Counted from the first letter of the stretch, positions 7,917 through 18,219 are shown. The stretch is 64,000 nt of DNA from VFZN01 sp963709325 (GCA_963709325.1 CAVPVV010000001.1:620001-684000), one strand, 5' to 3'. Program-made: numbers and translations. Notes: generated by a model from the letters alone, not told the origin.

Positions 7917-10431
7917 ATGAGACGCGTTGTTCCTGCTGTGGTTGTGGCATCGGTGCTTGGCTTTGGACTGGTCAGGGCGTCGGGCCAAGCCCCGGCTGAA
8001 CCTGCCGCCGCGCCGCAACCGACCACTTCGCAGAGCACGCCGGCGCCCGCCGCGCCCGCTCCGGCGCCGCGACAGACGCCGGTTGCGCCGGCCACTTCTC
8101 ATCCCGCGACGACGCCGGCCGCAGCGCCTGCCGACCAGAACGCGTTGATCAAGCAGTACTGCGTGACGTGCCACAGCGATCGCGCGAAGGCGGGCGGACT
8201 GACGCTGGCCTCGTACGACGTGACGAAAGCCGCCGAACACGCGGACGTCACCGAGAAGATGATCCGCAAGCTGCGCGCGGGAATGATGCCGCCGGCGGGC
8301 GCCAAGCGTCCCGAAGCCCCGGTGCTGACGCAGCTCACGACGACACTCGAAACCACGGTGGATCGTGCGGCCGATGCCAATCGCCCCGGCGGCCGGGTGT
8401 TCCAGCGCCTGAATCGCGCCGAGTACGCGCGTTCGGTTCGCGATCTGCTCGCACTCGACGTCGACGTCACCGGGTTGCTCCCGGCCGACCAGCTGAGCGC
8501 CGGTTTCGACAACGTGTCGGACTCGCAGCTCTTCTCGCCGACGCTGATGGAGGCCTACCTTCGGGCCGCGAGCAAGGTCACCGCGCTCGCGGTCGGCGAT
8601 CCCGAAGCCGAGTCGGCGGAATCGCTGTATCGCGTGCCCAAGACGCTGTCGCAGATGGAACGCGTCGACGGCGCCCCGCTCGGGACCCGCGGCGGACTCT
8701 CGGTCGTCCACACCTTCCCGGCCGACGGCGACTACAGCCTGCGCCTCGAGCTTCACGGCAACGCCTGCGGCTTCCTCTTCGGCGGCCCCTCAACCGGCGA
8801 GCAGATCGAAGTGTCGGTGGACGGCGAGCGGATGGCCCTGCTCGACGTGAACCCGAAGATGGCCGACATGTCGGGCGGGATGTCGCTCAAGACGCCGGTC
8901 ATTCACGTCACCGCCGGGGCGCACCGCGTGACCGCGGCGTTCCTGCAGCGTTTCGAAGGGCCGGTGAACGATCTGATCGCGCCGATCGATCACACGCTGG
9001 CCGACACGCAGATCGGCGTGGCGTTCGGTGTCACCACTCTCCCGCACCTCAAGGACATGGCCGTCGTCGGGCCGACGCGCGTCACTGGCGTCTCGGACAC
9101 CGAGAGCCGCCGCAAGATCTTCACGTGCCGGCCGACCGCGTCGTCCGAGGAACAGACCTGCGCGCAGAAGATCGTGCGCGACCTTGCGACCCAGGCGTTC
9201 CGACGCCCCGTCAACCAGAAAGACTTCGATCGGTTGATGGCGTTCTACGCCGACGGCCGCGCCGAGGGCGATTTCGAAACCGGCGTCGCGTCCTCGATTG
9301 AAGCCATCCTGGCCAGCCCGCAGTTCCTGTTCCGGCTCGAGCCGGTGCCGACGTCGGCGGTGGCCGGGCCGTCCCTACCGTCTGGACGATCTCGCGCTGG
9401 CCTCGCGGCTGTCGTTCTTCATCTGGGGCAGCGGCCCGGATGCGGCACTGCTGAAGGCCGCTAGTTCTGGAACGCTGTCAACCCCGCTGGCGCTCGATCG
9501 GCAAGTGAAGCGGATGCTGGCCGACCCGCGGTCCGACGCGCTCGCCAACCGGTTCGCGGCCCAGTGGCTGCGCCTCGCCGACGTCGAACAGATCCTGCCG
9601 GACGCGATTCTCTATCCTTACTTCGATCGCTCGCTCGGGCGCGCGATGGTGAAGGAGACCGAGCTCTTCTTCGACAGCCTGGTGCGCGAGGATCGTGGCG
9701 TCCTGGATCTGCTGACTGCGGATCACACGTTCGTGAACGCGCGGCTGGCGCGTCATTACGGCATCCCGAACATCATCGGCAACGAATTCCAGCGCGTCAC
9801 GGTGTCTGACGAGCGGCGCGGCCTGCTCGGCAAGGGCAGCGTGCTGATGCTGACTTCGGTCGCGGATCGCACCTCTCCGGTGATGCGCGGCAAGTGGGTG
9901 ATGGAAGTGATGCTCGGCTCGCCGCCGCCGCCGCCGCCGCCGAACGTGCCCGGCCTCGAGGAGACCAAGGCGACCGGGGCGACCCGGATGCTGACGGTCC
10001 GCGAGCGCATGGAGGAGCACCGCAAGAATCCCGCGTGCCGCTCGTGCCATCGGGTGATCGACCCGCTCGGCCTGGCGCTCGAGAACTTCGACGTCACCGG
10101 CAAGTGGCGGATCAAGGACAACGGCGCGCCTGTCGATCCGACCGGCGAGCTCTACGACGGCACGCCGATGGACGGGCCTGCCGGCCTCCGCAAGGCGCTG
10201 CTGAAGCACCAGGACGTGTTCGTCCTCAGCTTCACCGAGAGCCTGTTCACCTACGCGCTCGGCCGGCGGATCGAGGCCGAGGACATGCCAATGGTGCGCC
10301 GCATCGTCCGCGAGGCGAGCGCCCAGAACCTGAAGATCAGCGCGTTCGTGCAGGCGATCGTGAAGAGCCCGGCGTTCCGGATGAGCTCCGACGTTCCGGT
10401 CGCGACCGAGACGCTCGCCGAACGGCCCTGA
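7917..10431 (+). pseudogene. Secreted cytochrome c / DUF1592-DUF1588-DUF1585 protein, reading frame broken once
   Basis: Two overlapping open frames (7917-9464 and 9298-10431) form one protein of about 838 residues. It has a signal peptide (MRRVVPAVVVASVLGFG), a Pro/Ala linker, and a haem motif CVTCH at residues 82-86. The DUF1587 start (RLNRAEYARSVRDLLALDVDV) follows, then a DUF1595/DUF1592 region split at the break, DUF1588 with a polyproline run before NVPGLEE and CRSCH, and DUF1585 at the end. The frame changes at about 9373-9375: SAVAGP in one frame continues as YRLDDLALASRLSFF in the next, and deleting one C from CCC restores it. This architecture is common in Planctomycetes and Acidobacteriota and is usually paired with DUF1552, as here. 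The function of the family is not established; a periplasmic redox or polysaccharide role is suspected. Confidence 0.85.
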
Positions 10432-10474
10432 GTGAGTGTGTGACGTATCCGCAGTTCGGAAGGAGACACGGCGA

Positions 10475-11878
10475 ATGTTCCTGACCCAGAAGCGGCTCGA
10501 TCGACGAACGGCGCTCAAGGGACTTGGCGTCAGCGTGGGGCTGCCCCTGCTCGAGGCGATGATGCCGGTGCGCGGCGCCGAGGCCCGCCAGGCGACGAAG
10601 AAGCTCCGCTTCGTCGCGATCGAGATGGTCCACGGCTGCGCCGGCAGCACCGGTTTCGGCGAGAAGAACAACCTCTGGGCGCCGGCCGAAGTCGGGCGCG
10701 ACTTCAGCTTTGGCAAGTCGAGCCTCGCCCCGCTCGAGAACTACCGTCAGCACCTGACGATCGTCAGCCGCACCGACGTCCGCAACGCCGAGGCGTTCAC
10801 CCCGCCGGAGATCGGCGGCGATCACTTCCGTTCGGCGGCGGTGTTCCTCACTCAGTCCCACCCGCACCAGACCCAGGGGTCGGACGTCAAGGCGGGTGTG
10901 TCAATCGACCAGATCTTTGCGCGCCAGGTTGGCGGCGAGACGCCGATCCCGTCGCTGCAGTTGTGTATCGAGAGCGTGGACCAGGCTGGCGGCTGCTTTT
11001 ACGGCTACTCCTGCGCCTACACCGATTCGATTTCCTGGGCGTCGCCGAGCGAGCCGCTGCCGATGATCCGCGACCCGCGCGCGGTGTTCGATCAGCTGTT
11101 CGGGATCGGCGCGACCCCCGAGGCCCGGGCCCGCCGCCGCAAGAAGGACAAGAGCATCCTCGACTGGGTGACGGCCTCGGTCAACGAGCTGAAGGCGTCG
11201 CTCGGAGCCGCCGACCAGGCCCGGCTCATGGAATACCTGGACGATGTCCGCGAGATCGAGCGGCGCATCCAGAAGGTGGAGGAGAGCAACACCAGCGGCG
11301 AGCCGCGCGAGCTGCCCGGCGCTCCGGCCGGTGTGCCCGACAACTACACCGAGCACGTCAAGCTGATGTTCGACCTGCAGGCGCTCGCGTTCGCGGCCGA
11401 CATCACCCGGACGTTCGCGTTCAAGATGAGCCGCGACGTGTCGAATCGCGTGTGGCCGGAGACCGGGGTCACCACCGGGTTCCACATCGCCTCGCACCAC
11501 GGCGATCGCGACGAGCGGATTGCCGAATACGCGAAGATCAACACCTACCACGCGAGTCTGTTGCCTTATTTCCTCGACAAGCTCGCGGCGGTCAAGGAAG
11601 GCGACCAGACGCTGCTCGACAACAGCGTCGTGATGTACGGGTCGCCAATGGGGAACTCGAACGTTCACAACCACAAACGCTGCCCGTTGATCCTGCTCGG
11701 GCACGGCGGCGGCGCGATCAAGGGGAACGTTCACCTGCGCGCCGCTGACGGGACGCCGATGGCCAACCCGATGCTGTCGGTGCTGCAGACGCTGGGAGTG
11801 GAGACGCCGACCTTCGGCGATAGCACGGGCACCTTCGACCTCAACGAGCCGGCGCCGACCACGGCGGCGGGGGAGTGA
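10475..11878 (+). CDS. DUF1552 domain-containing exported protein
   Basis: The protein is 467 residues, starting at ATG 10475 with a good ribosome-binding site (GGAAGGAGA, about nine bases upstream) rather than at the earlier GTG-type starts. The N-terminus, LDRRTALKGLGVSVGLPLLEAM, is a twin-arginine export signal. The DUF1552 body follows, with VAIEMVHGCAG, HPHQTQGSDVKAGVSIDQIFA, and a late GSPMGNSNVHNHKRCPLILLGHGGG. The family is predicted to be related to alkaline-phosphatase/sulfatase-fold proteins; its reaction is not known. It lies 43 bases after the DUF1592 gene, and its stop overlaps the start of the ankyrin gene, so the three are very likely co-transcribed. Confidence 0.85.
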   Translation: MFLTQKRLDRRTALKGLGVSVGLPLLEAMMPVRGAEARQATKKLRFVAIEMVHGCAGSTGFGEKNNLWAPAEVGRDFSFGKSSLAPLENYRQHLTIVSRTDVRNAEAFTPPEIGGDHFRSAAVFLTQSHPHQTQGSDVKAGVSIDQIFARQVGGETPIPSLQLCIESVDQAGGCFYGYSCAYTDSISWASPSEPLPMIRDPRAVFDQLFGIGATPEARARRRKKDKSILDWVTASVNELKASLGAADQARLMEYLDDVREIERRIQKVEESNTSGEPRELPGAPAGVPDNYTEHVKLMFDLQALAFAADITRTFAFKMSRDVSNRVWPETGVTTGFHIASHHGDRDERIAEYAKINTYHASLLPYFLDKLAAVKEGDQTLLDNSVVMYGSPMGNSNVHNHKRCPLILLGHGGGAIKGNVHLRAADGTPMANPMLSVLQTLGVETPTFGDSTGTFDLNEPAPTTAAGE

Positions 11879-13627
11879 ATGCGATGGGCGTGAGCGGTCT
11901 GAAGCGGTGGGGAATTGCGGTTGTCGCGGCGGTGATGGTGTGCGGACCGTTGTCCGCCGCGCCGGCCCGCATCGAGCCGGCTCGCAGCACCTCGGTCGTC
12001 GCCGACGCGGCCCGTGAGGGCGACCTGGCGACGGTCAAGCGGCTGCTCAAGGAAGGCGGCGATGTCAACGCCGCGCTCGGCGACGGGACCACGGCGCTGC
12101 ATCACGCCGCGATCGCGCGGCGACGCCGACATGGTGAGCGTGCTGCTCTACGCCGGCGCCAACGTGCGGGCGACGACGCGGCTCGGCGGCTACACCCCGC
12201 TGCATCTGGCCAGCCAGCGCGGCCACGAGCAGGTCATCGAGCTGCTGGTCAAGGCCGGCGCCAACCCCAATCAACCGACCGCTACCGGCACGACGCCGCT
12301 GATGTTCGCGGCCGCATCCGGGCACGTTGCCGCCGTCAAGCAGCTGGTTGCGCACAAGGTCGATCTGGACGCGAAGGAGCAGGCCAGCGAGCAGACCGCG
12401 CTGATGTTCGCCGCGGCGTTCGATCGGCCGGAAGTGGTCAAGGTGCTGGTCGAGGTCGGGGCCGACACGAAGCTGGCCTCGAAGGTGATTGACGTCTCGA
12501 AGATGACCTCGCCCGAGGAAGCGCTCCAGGAGGAGATTCGCCTCTCGACGCAGCGGGCCTCGGCACAGGCGGCGGGCCGCCCGGCGCCGACGCCCGCGGA
12601 CAAGAAGAACGAGGTCGCGGGTGTGACCCGGTCGTTCCGCTACAACGAGCTGATCGGCAAGCAGGGTGGGTTCGAGGCGATTCACTACGCCGCCCGGCAG
12701 GGGAGCATCGCCTCGGTGATGGCGCTCGTCGACGGCGGCGTGAACGTGAACGCAAAAGCCATCGGGGATGGCACCACGCCGCTGCTGATGGCGATCATCA
12801 ACGGCCACTACGACCTGGCCATCGGCCTGCTCGACCGCGGCGCGGATCCGAATATCGCGAGCGAGGCCGGCGCGACTCCGCTCTACGCGACCATCAACAT
12901 CGAGTGGGCGCCAAAGTCGTTCTACCCGCAGCCGCGGGCCCAGCTTCAGCAGCGCACCGGTTACATGATGCTGATGAAGGCGCTGCTCGACAAGGGCGCG
13001 GATCCGAACGCCCGGCTGGTGAAGAAGATCTGGTACACGCAGTACAACTTCGATCTGCTGCGCACTGACGAGGGCGGCGCCACCGCGTTCTGGCGCGCCG
13101 CCTATGCCAGCGACATCGAGGCGATGAAGCTGCTGCTCTCCTACGGGGCCGATCCGTTCATCACGACGATCAAGCCGCCGACCCAGGAGCGCGAGCAGCA
13201 GGGCGGCGTCCGCGCCGGCGACACCAACCGCCTGCCGCCGATGCCGCCCGGCTCGCCGGGCATCAACGCGCTGCACGCGGCCGCGGGCGTTGGCTACGGC
13301 GAAGGATTCGCCGGCAACGCGCACCGCTACGCAGCCACGGGCATGCTCGCCGCGGTCAAGTACCTCGTGGAAGAGGTCGGCCTCGACGTCAACTCGGTGG
13401 ACGACGATGGCAACACCGCCTTGCACCATGCAGCGTCGCGCGGCGACAACGAAATGATTCAGTATCTGGTCTCGCAGGGCGCGGATGTGACGAAGGTGAA
13501 CCGAGCCGGGCTGACCACGGTGGACATGGCCAACGGGCCGGTTCAGCGAACCCAGCCGTATCCGGAGACGATCAAGCTGCTGGAAAGCCTCGGCGCGAAG
13601 AACAACCACAAGTGTGTCTCTTGTTAG
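11875..13627 (+). pseudogene. Exported ankyrin-repeat protein, reading frame broken once
   Basis: The gene starts at a GTG overlapping the DUF1552 stop (GTGA). It encodes a signal peptide (LKRWGIAVVAAVMVCGPLSAAPA) and about nine ankyrin repeats, for example GYTPLHLASQRGHEQVIELLVKAGANPN and a final NTALHHAASRGDNEMIQYLVSQGADV. The first repeat is interrupted near 12115. One frame reads TALHHAAI and the next reads RGDADMVSVLLYAGANV; removing one G gives the consensus LHxAAxxGD length exactly. The remaining frame (to 13627) is intact. Ankyrin proteins of this length habitually follow DUF1592/DUF1552 pairs in Acidobacteriota and may scaffold them in the periplasm, which is inference. The C-terminal CVSC is a curious cysteine pair. 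Confidence 0.85.
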
Positions 13628-13637
13628 GCTCCAGGCT

Positions 13638-13742
13638 CCAGGCTTCAGGCCCTCAGGCCGGCACGCTTGTCCCGCAGCAAGGACCTCTTTGCAGCGCGAC
13701 ACAAAGCTCTTCCTCAAGCCTGAAGCCTGAGGCCTAAGGCCT
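13638..13742. repeat. Inverted GGCTTCAGGC-type intergenic repeat
   Basis: The left arm, CCAGGCTTCAGGCCCTCAGGCC (from 13638), is largely complementary to the right arm, CCTCAAGCCTGAAGCCTGAGGCC (from 13712), with about 50 bases between them. It belongs to the same family as 1919-2101. It could terminate the ankyrin transcript as a large hairpin, although no T-run follows. Confidence 0.55.
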
Positions 13743-13784
13743 GCATCGCCGCCACAGCGTCTAAATTCCTGTGGTGGCGTCAGC

Positions 13785-13790
13785 TATACT
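13785..13790 (+). promoter_or_regulatory. -10 element (TATACT) before the MoxR-type operon
   Basis: TATACT lies 13 bases before the ATG at 13804, in the only non-repetitive part of the spacer. It is the likely promoter for the eight-gene run 13804-27895. The -35 region is unclear. Confidence 0.45.
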
Positions 13791-13803
13791 CCGGCGTAGG
13801 GCC

Positions 13804-16299
13804 ATGACACGCCGATTCTGGGTCATCACGCTCTGCTCTGTCGCCCTGACCGCCGGCATCGGCCTCGCGCTCGCGCGCGAGCAGACCCAGGGCACCGGGC
13901 GCTCGGCGGCCGAACAGGCCTGGCGCGCCGGGCAATACGAGGAAGTCGAAAAGCTCACCGCGGCGCAGCCCGCAGACGCGGCGATGGTGTTGCTGGGCGC
14001 GAAGAGCGCAGCGGCCGTCGGCGACTACGCCCGCGCCGAGTCGCTGTTGCAGCCGCTCGCCGCCAAGGCTCCGGGCAGCGAGGCTGCCGTCGAACTCGGC
14101 CGGCTCCAGACCTATCAGGGGAAGAAAGCCGAAGCGCGCAAGACGCTGCAGTTGATCCTGCTCGCGGCGCAGGACGCGGAAACCGTGCGCGACTTCCTCA
14201 GTGCCAGCCGCGCCGCGCGTGCGCTCGGCCAGTCGGAGAACGCGAAGGAGTACCTCCAGGACGCGAGCTCGATCGCCCCGGACAGCGTCGAGGTGAATAC
14301 GGAGTGGGGCGAGCTGCTGCTCGAGAAGTACAACCGCGCCGAGGCGGTCCGCTCCTACGAGATGGCGCTCAAGGCGGATGCCGACAATCCGGTGGCGCTC
14401 ATCGGCATGGCGCGGGCGCTGTCGGAGGACAACCCGCCGCAGGCGGTGGCGCTCGCCCAGCGCGTGCTCAAGGCGAACCCGCGCAACCTCGATGCGCTCC
14501 TCGTGATGGCCGAAACGGCAATCGGCAAGGACCGCAAGCCCGAAGCCAAGGAGTGGCTGGGGAAGGCGCGCGCGGTCAATCCGAAGAGCCGCGAGGCGCT
14601 GGCTCTCGAAGGCGCGATCGCCTACGTCGATGGCGACACCGAGACCTTCAAGGCGCGAGAAGCCGAGACGCTGAAGATTCATCCCGCTGACGGCGAGTAC
14701 TACCGCGTGGTCGGGTCGATTACCGCCGGCTACTACCGCTTCGACGAGGCCGTCGAGCACGTCCGCCGCGCGATTCAGGTGGATCGCGAGAACTGGCGCG
14801 CCTACGCTGACCTCGGGGCGCACCTGATGCGCACCGGTGACGAGCGCGGCGCCCGGCGCGCGCTCGAAACCTCGTTCCGCCAGGACCCCTACGACGTCCT
14901 CACCTACAACCTGCTCGAGGTCCTGGACACGCTCGACACGTTCGGCACCGTGACCGACCGCGACATCACGATGCGGCTGGCGCCCGAAGAAATCGCGGTG
15001 ATGCAGGAGTACGCGCCGGCGCTGGCGCGCGAGGCCCTCGACACGCTCACCAAGACCTGGGAGTTCACGCCCAAGGGCCCGATCCTGGTCGAGGTGTTCC
15101 CTCGTCACGATCACTTCGCGGTCCGGACCACCGGACTGATGGGCATGATCGGCGCGCTCGGCGCCTGCTTCGGCCGCGTCGTGACGATGGATTCGCCGAA
15201 GGCGCGGCAGCCGGGCGAGTTCAACTGGGGCGTGACCCTGTGGCACGAGATGGCCCACGTGTTCACGCTGCAGCTGTCGGACCAGCGCATCCCGCGCTGG
15301 CTCACCGAGGGCATCTCGGTGTTCGAGGAGAAACGCGCCCGGGCCGAGTGGGGGCGCGAGATGGACATCCCGTTCGCTCGCGCGCTCGATCGCGGCCAGG
15401 TGCTGCCGCTCAAGGATTTGAACAGCGGCTTCAGCAATCCCGAAACGATCTCGCTCTCCTACTTCCAGTCCTCGCTCGTCGTCGATCACATCGTCGAGGT
15501 CTACGGCCAGCCGAAGCTGAAGGCGCTGGTCCAGTCGTACGCGACGGGGATCGACACCGAGGCGGCCATCCGCCAGGTGCTGGGCGTCGATATCGATGTG
15601 CTACAGAAGACGTTCGACGCGTTCCTGGACAAGCACTACGGGGCGCTGCGAAAGGCGCTGTCGGTTCCCGAGGGGCTGAAGGACGCCGACTCGGTCGAGG
15701 CGCTGCGAGCCCTGGCGGCCAAGCACCCCGAGAGCTTCCCCGTGCAGGTGGAGCTCGGCGCGGCACTCAAGAAGAGCGCGCCCGACGAGGCGCTGGCGGT
15801 GTTCGAGAAGGCGGCGGCGCTCGTGCCGAACGCCACCGGGCCCGACAGCCCGCAGGCGCAGATCGCCGAGATCGCGCTCGCTCGCGGTGACAAGGCGCGG
15901 GCCATCAAGGCGCTCGACACGCTGACCAGCTTCGATCACTCAGACGTGAACTCGGCGCGGAAGCTGGCGTCGTTGGTGGACCCGAAGGCCGATCCCGGGT
16001 TGTTGCGAACTGCGCTCACCCGCGCCGTTGCGGTAGACCCGTTCGATTCCGCGTCGCACACCACGCTCGGCCGGATGGCGCTCGGCGCCGGCAACTCGGC
16101 CGAAGCCGTCAAGCTGTTCCGCGTGGCGCTGGCCGCCGGACCGGTGGACAAGGCCGGCGCGCACGCGGACCTTGCCGAGGGGCTGCTCGAGGCGGGGCAG
16201 AAAGATGAGGCGCGCAAGCAGGCACTCGCCGCGCTCGAAATCGCTCCGACGTATGCACGGGCGCAGGACATCCTCCTGAAGCTCGCCGGCGGACGGTGA
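13804..16299 (+). CDS. TPR protein with peptidase MA-like (gluzincin) metalloprotease domain
   Basis: This predicts 831 residues from ATG 13804, with an N-terminal signal or anchor segment (FWVITLCSVALTAGIGLALA). TPR-like helical pairs occupy roughly residues 30-380 and again 620-830. In the middle, HEMAH at 481-485 supplies the zinc-binding HExxH, and Glu502 in RWLTEGISVFEE is the third ligand expected for gluzincins of the peptidase MA-like family. An active periplasmic zinc protease held between TPR arms is therefore plausible. The next gene follows after one base. Similar TPR-peptidase genes accompany MoxR/VWA operons in Acidobacteriota, but no substrate is known to me. Confidence 0.85.
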   Translation: MTRRFWVITLCSVALTAGIGLALAREQTQGTGRSAAEQAWRAGQYEEVEKLTAAQPADAAMVLLGAKSAAAVGDYARAESLLQPLAAKAPGSEAAVELGRLQTYQGKKAEARKTLQLILLAAQDAETVRDFLSASRAARALGQSENAKEYLQDASSIAPDSVEVNTEWGELLLEKYNRAEAVRSYEMALKADADNPVALIGMARALSEDNPPQAVALAQRVLKANPRNLDALLVMAETAIGKDRKPEAKEWLGKARAVNPKSREALALEGAIAYVDGDTETFKAREAETLKIHPADGEYYRVVGSITAGYYRFDEAVEHVRRAIQVDRENWRAYADLGAHLMRTGDERGARRALETSFRQDPYDVLTYNLLEVLDTLDTFGTVTDRDITMRLAPEEIAVMQEYAPALAREALDTLTKTWEFTPKGPILVEVFPRHDHFAVRTTGLMGMIGALGACFGRVVTMDSPKARQPGEFNWGVTLWHEMAHVFTLQLSDQRIPRWLTEGISVFEEKRARAEWGREMDIPFARALDRGQVLPLKDLNSGFSNPETISLSYFQSSLVVDHIVEVYGQPKLKALVQSYATGIDTEAAIRQVLGVDIDVLQKTFDAFLDKHYGALRKALSVPEGLKDADSVEALRALAAKHPESFPVQVELGAALKKSAPDEALAVFEKAAALVPNATGPDSPQAQIAEIALARGDKARAIKALDTLTSFDHSDVNSARKLASLVDPKADPGLLRTALTRAVAVDPFDSASHTTLGRMALGAGNSAEAVKLFRVALAAGPVDKAGAHADLAEGLLEAGQKDEARKQALAALEIAPTYARAQDILLKLAGGR

Positions 16300-16300
16300 T

Positions 16301-17095
16301 GTGAAGCGCTTCTTCCTTCCACCTTTTGCCTTGTGCCTTGTCGCGGCGGCTTTGGTGTTGTCCATGGCCGCCGAAGCCCAGGTGCCGGCGCTGCCCAACG
16401 ACCGGCTCGCCGGACTGCAGTGGACCTTCGTTCGCATCCGCTATCACTCCTGGTCCGAGGAGGGGCGCGGCGGGCCGCGCATGGCCTACTGGGAAGATCC
16501 GTGGGCCATCGACGGTCCCGCGGCCGAGCAGAATCTCTCGCGGCGCATCAAGTCGGTGACCGCCGTCGAAGTCGGAGACCCGGTCGTGCTGGAGCTCGAG
16601 GATGAGCGGCTCTGGCAGTACCCGTGGATCTACATGGTGGAGCCGAGCAACCTGCAGCTGCGCGACACCGAGGTGCCGATCCTGCGCGAGTTCCTGATGC
16701 GCGGCGGGACGCTGACGCTCGACGATTTTCACGGCCCCTACGAGTGGGACCTGACGGTCCGGCAGCTCCGCCGCGTGTTTCCTGAGCGCGAGATCGTCGA
16801 ACTCCAGCCGCCGCACCCGATCTTCACCTGCTTCTACCGCATCGAGAAGTATCCGCAGATTCCCGGGCTCGGCTCGTTCTTCAGCGGACGAACCTGGGAG
16901 AAGGGCGGGTTCCAGCCGCACCTGCGCGCCATCCTCGACGATACCGGGCGGCCGATGGTGCTGATCAACTGGAACACCGACATGGGCGACGGCGTGGAGT
17001 GGTCCAACGCCGAGGAATATCCGGGTTACGTCCCGTGGACCGCGCTCGCGTATCGAATGTGGATCAACGAGGTCGTCTACACGTTGACGCACTGA
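16301..17095 (+). CDS. DUF4159 domain-containing exported protein
   Basis: The protein is 264 residues from a GTG two bases after the previous stop, with a signal peptide (FFLPPFALCLVAAALVLSMAAEAQ). The body fits DUF4159: RIRYHSW near the start, MVEPSNLQLRDTEVPILREFLMRGGTLTLDDFHGPYEW in the middle, then IFTCFYRI and VLINWNTDMGDGVEW towards the end. The family resembles class I glutamine-amidotransferase folds without a clear catalytic cysteine, and is regularly found with MoxR, DUF58 and VWA membrane proteins. It is probably periplasmic and acts with the operon partners; the role is not established. Confidence 0.85.
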   Translation: MKRFFLPPFALCLVAAALVLSMAAEAQVPALPNDRLAGLQWTFVRIRYHSWSEEGRGGPRMAYWEDPWAIDGPAAEQNLSRRIKSVTAVEVGDPVVLELEDERLWQYPWIYMVEPSNLQLRDTEVPILREFLMRGGTLTLDDFHGPYEWDLTVRQLRRVFPEREIVELQPPHPIFTCFYRIEKYPQIPGLGSFFSGRTWEKGGFQPHLRAILDDTGRPMVLINWNTDMGDGVEWSNAEEYPGYVPWTALAYRMWINEVVYTLTH

Positions 17096-17107
17096 CGCGA
17101 TGGGACC

Positions 17108-17160
17108 GGTGCGACAGATGCGACGGGTGCGACAGATGCGATGGGTGCGACAGGGTGCGA
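17108..17160 (+). repeat. 18-bp tandem repeat between DUF4159 and moxR genes
   Basis: The unit GGTGCGACAGATGCGACG is present twice in full (17108-17125, and 17126-17143 with one change) and once partially. Each unit is itself two diverged 9-mers. It fills most of the 74-base gap before the MoxR start at 17170. Confidence 0.8.
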
Positions 17161-17169
17161 GAGATTGAC

Positions 17170-18180
17170 ATGGAGAAAACGGTCGAACGGGAAACGGCGG
17201 ATCTCGCGGAGCGCGTGGCGGGGAGCCGCAAGCAGATCCTCGGCGAGCTCCGCAAGGTCATCGTCGGGCAAGACGAGGTCGTCGATGAAGTGCTGATGGC
17301 GCTTTTCTGTGGCGGGCACTGCCTCATCACCGGCGTGCCGGGTTTGGCGAAGACGCTCCTGGTCAAGACGCTCGCGCAGATCCTGCACCTCAGCTTCAAG
17401 CGGATCCAGTTCACGCCCGACCTGATGCCGGCTGATATCACCGGCACCGAGGTGCTCGACGAGGAAGGTGGGCATCGCACCCTCCGTTTCGTGCACGGTC
17501 CAATCTTCGCGCAGATCATCCTCGCCGACGAGATCAACCGGACGCCGCCGAAGACCCAGGCAGCGCTGCTCGAGGCAATGCAGGAGTACCACGTCACGGC
17601 GGCGGGGCGGACCTATCCGCTGGACCAGCCGTTCTTCGTGCTCGCGACCCAGAACCCGATCGAGCTCGAAGGCACGTATCCGCTGCCCGAAGCGCAGCTC
17701 GATCGGTTTCTGTTCAACGTGGTGATGACCTACCTGTCCGAAGACGACGAGGTCAAGGTGGTCACCGATACGACGAGCACCGCCAGGCCCGAGCCGTCCC
17801 GAATCCTTGACGGCGCCGACATCCTGCGCATCCAGGACTACGTGCGGCAGGTGCTGATTGCCGACGAAGTGGCGCGGTACGCCGTGCGTCTGGCCGACAA
17901 CTCGCGGCCGGGACGCGGCGAGAAGCTCGACTTCGTCCAGAAATGGGTGAAGTGGGGCGCCGGGCTTCGCGCCTCGCACGCGCTGGTCCTTGGCGCCAAG
18001 GCCCGGGCGCTGATGCACGGGCGCCTCCACGTCTCGGTCAAGGACATCCAGGCGCTGGCCAACCCGATCCTGCGGCACCGCATCATCCCGAACTTCTACG
18101 CCGAGGCCGAGGGCGTGGGCACGGAACGCATCATCGAGCGGCTCATCGAGACGGTGCCGCTGCCGAAGAGCGGGTTATAA
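17170..18180 (+). CDS. MoxR family AAA+ ATPase
   Basis: This is a 336-residue cytoplasmic ATPase of the usual MoxR length; the start is the ATG after the repeat tract, because upstream frame extensions run through the previous gene. Walker A is GVPGLAKT at about residues 55-62, Walker B is IILADEINRTPPKTQAALLEAM, sensor 1 is FVLATQNPIELEGTYPLPEAQLDRF, and the lid domain follows (NPILRHRIIPNF). MoxR proteins are chaperone-like ATPases that work with VWA-domain partners. Here DUF58, BatA-like and VWA proteins follow immediately, as in Bat-type operons. It is the probable ATP-driven motor of this gene set. Confidence 0.93.
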   Translation: MEKTVERETADLAERVAGSRKQILGELRKVIVGQDEVVDEVLMALFCGGHCLITGVPGLAKTLLVKTLAQILHLSFKRIQFTPDLMPADITGTEVLDEEGGHRTLRFVHGPIFAQIILADEINRTPPKTQAALLEAMQEYHVTAAGRTYPLDQPFFVLATQNPIELEGTYPLPEAQLDRFLFNVVMTYLSEDDEVKVVTDTTSTARPEPSRILDGADILRIQDYVRQVLIADEVARYAVRLADNSRPGRGEKLDFVQKWVKWGAGLRASHALVLGAKARALMHGRLHVSVKDIQALANPILRHRIIPNFYAEAEGVGTERIIERLIETVPLPKSGL

Positions 18181-18212
18181 GGCAGAAGGCACAAGGCACA
18201 AGGCAAAAAGGC
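18181..18212 (+). repeat. AAGGCACA-type tandem repeat between moxR and DUF58 genes
   Basis: Four imperfect 8-base units (variants of AAGGCACA) fill nearly all of the 39-base gap between the MoxR stop and the DUF58 start at 18220. It is similar in composition to the AGAAGGC repeat at 21045-21094. Confidence 0.65.
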
Positions 18213-18219
18213 CGTATCG

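Noticed and set aside
12065..13717. 550-codon antisense frame over the ankyrin gene
   Set aside because: A shadow of regular ankyrin codons. It has no recognisable domain and a skewed Arg/Val/His composition.
13780..15489. 569-codon antisense frame over the TPR-peptidase gene
   Set aside because: No domain, and the opposite frame has the HExxH zinc site and TPR repeats.
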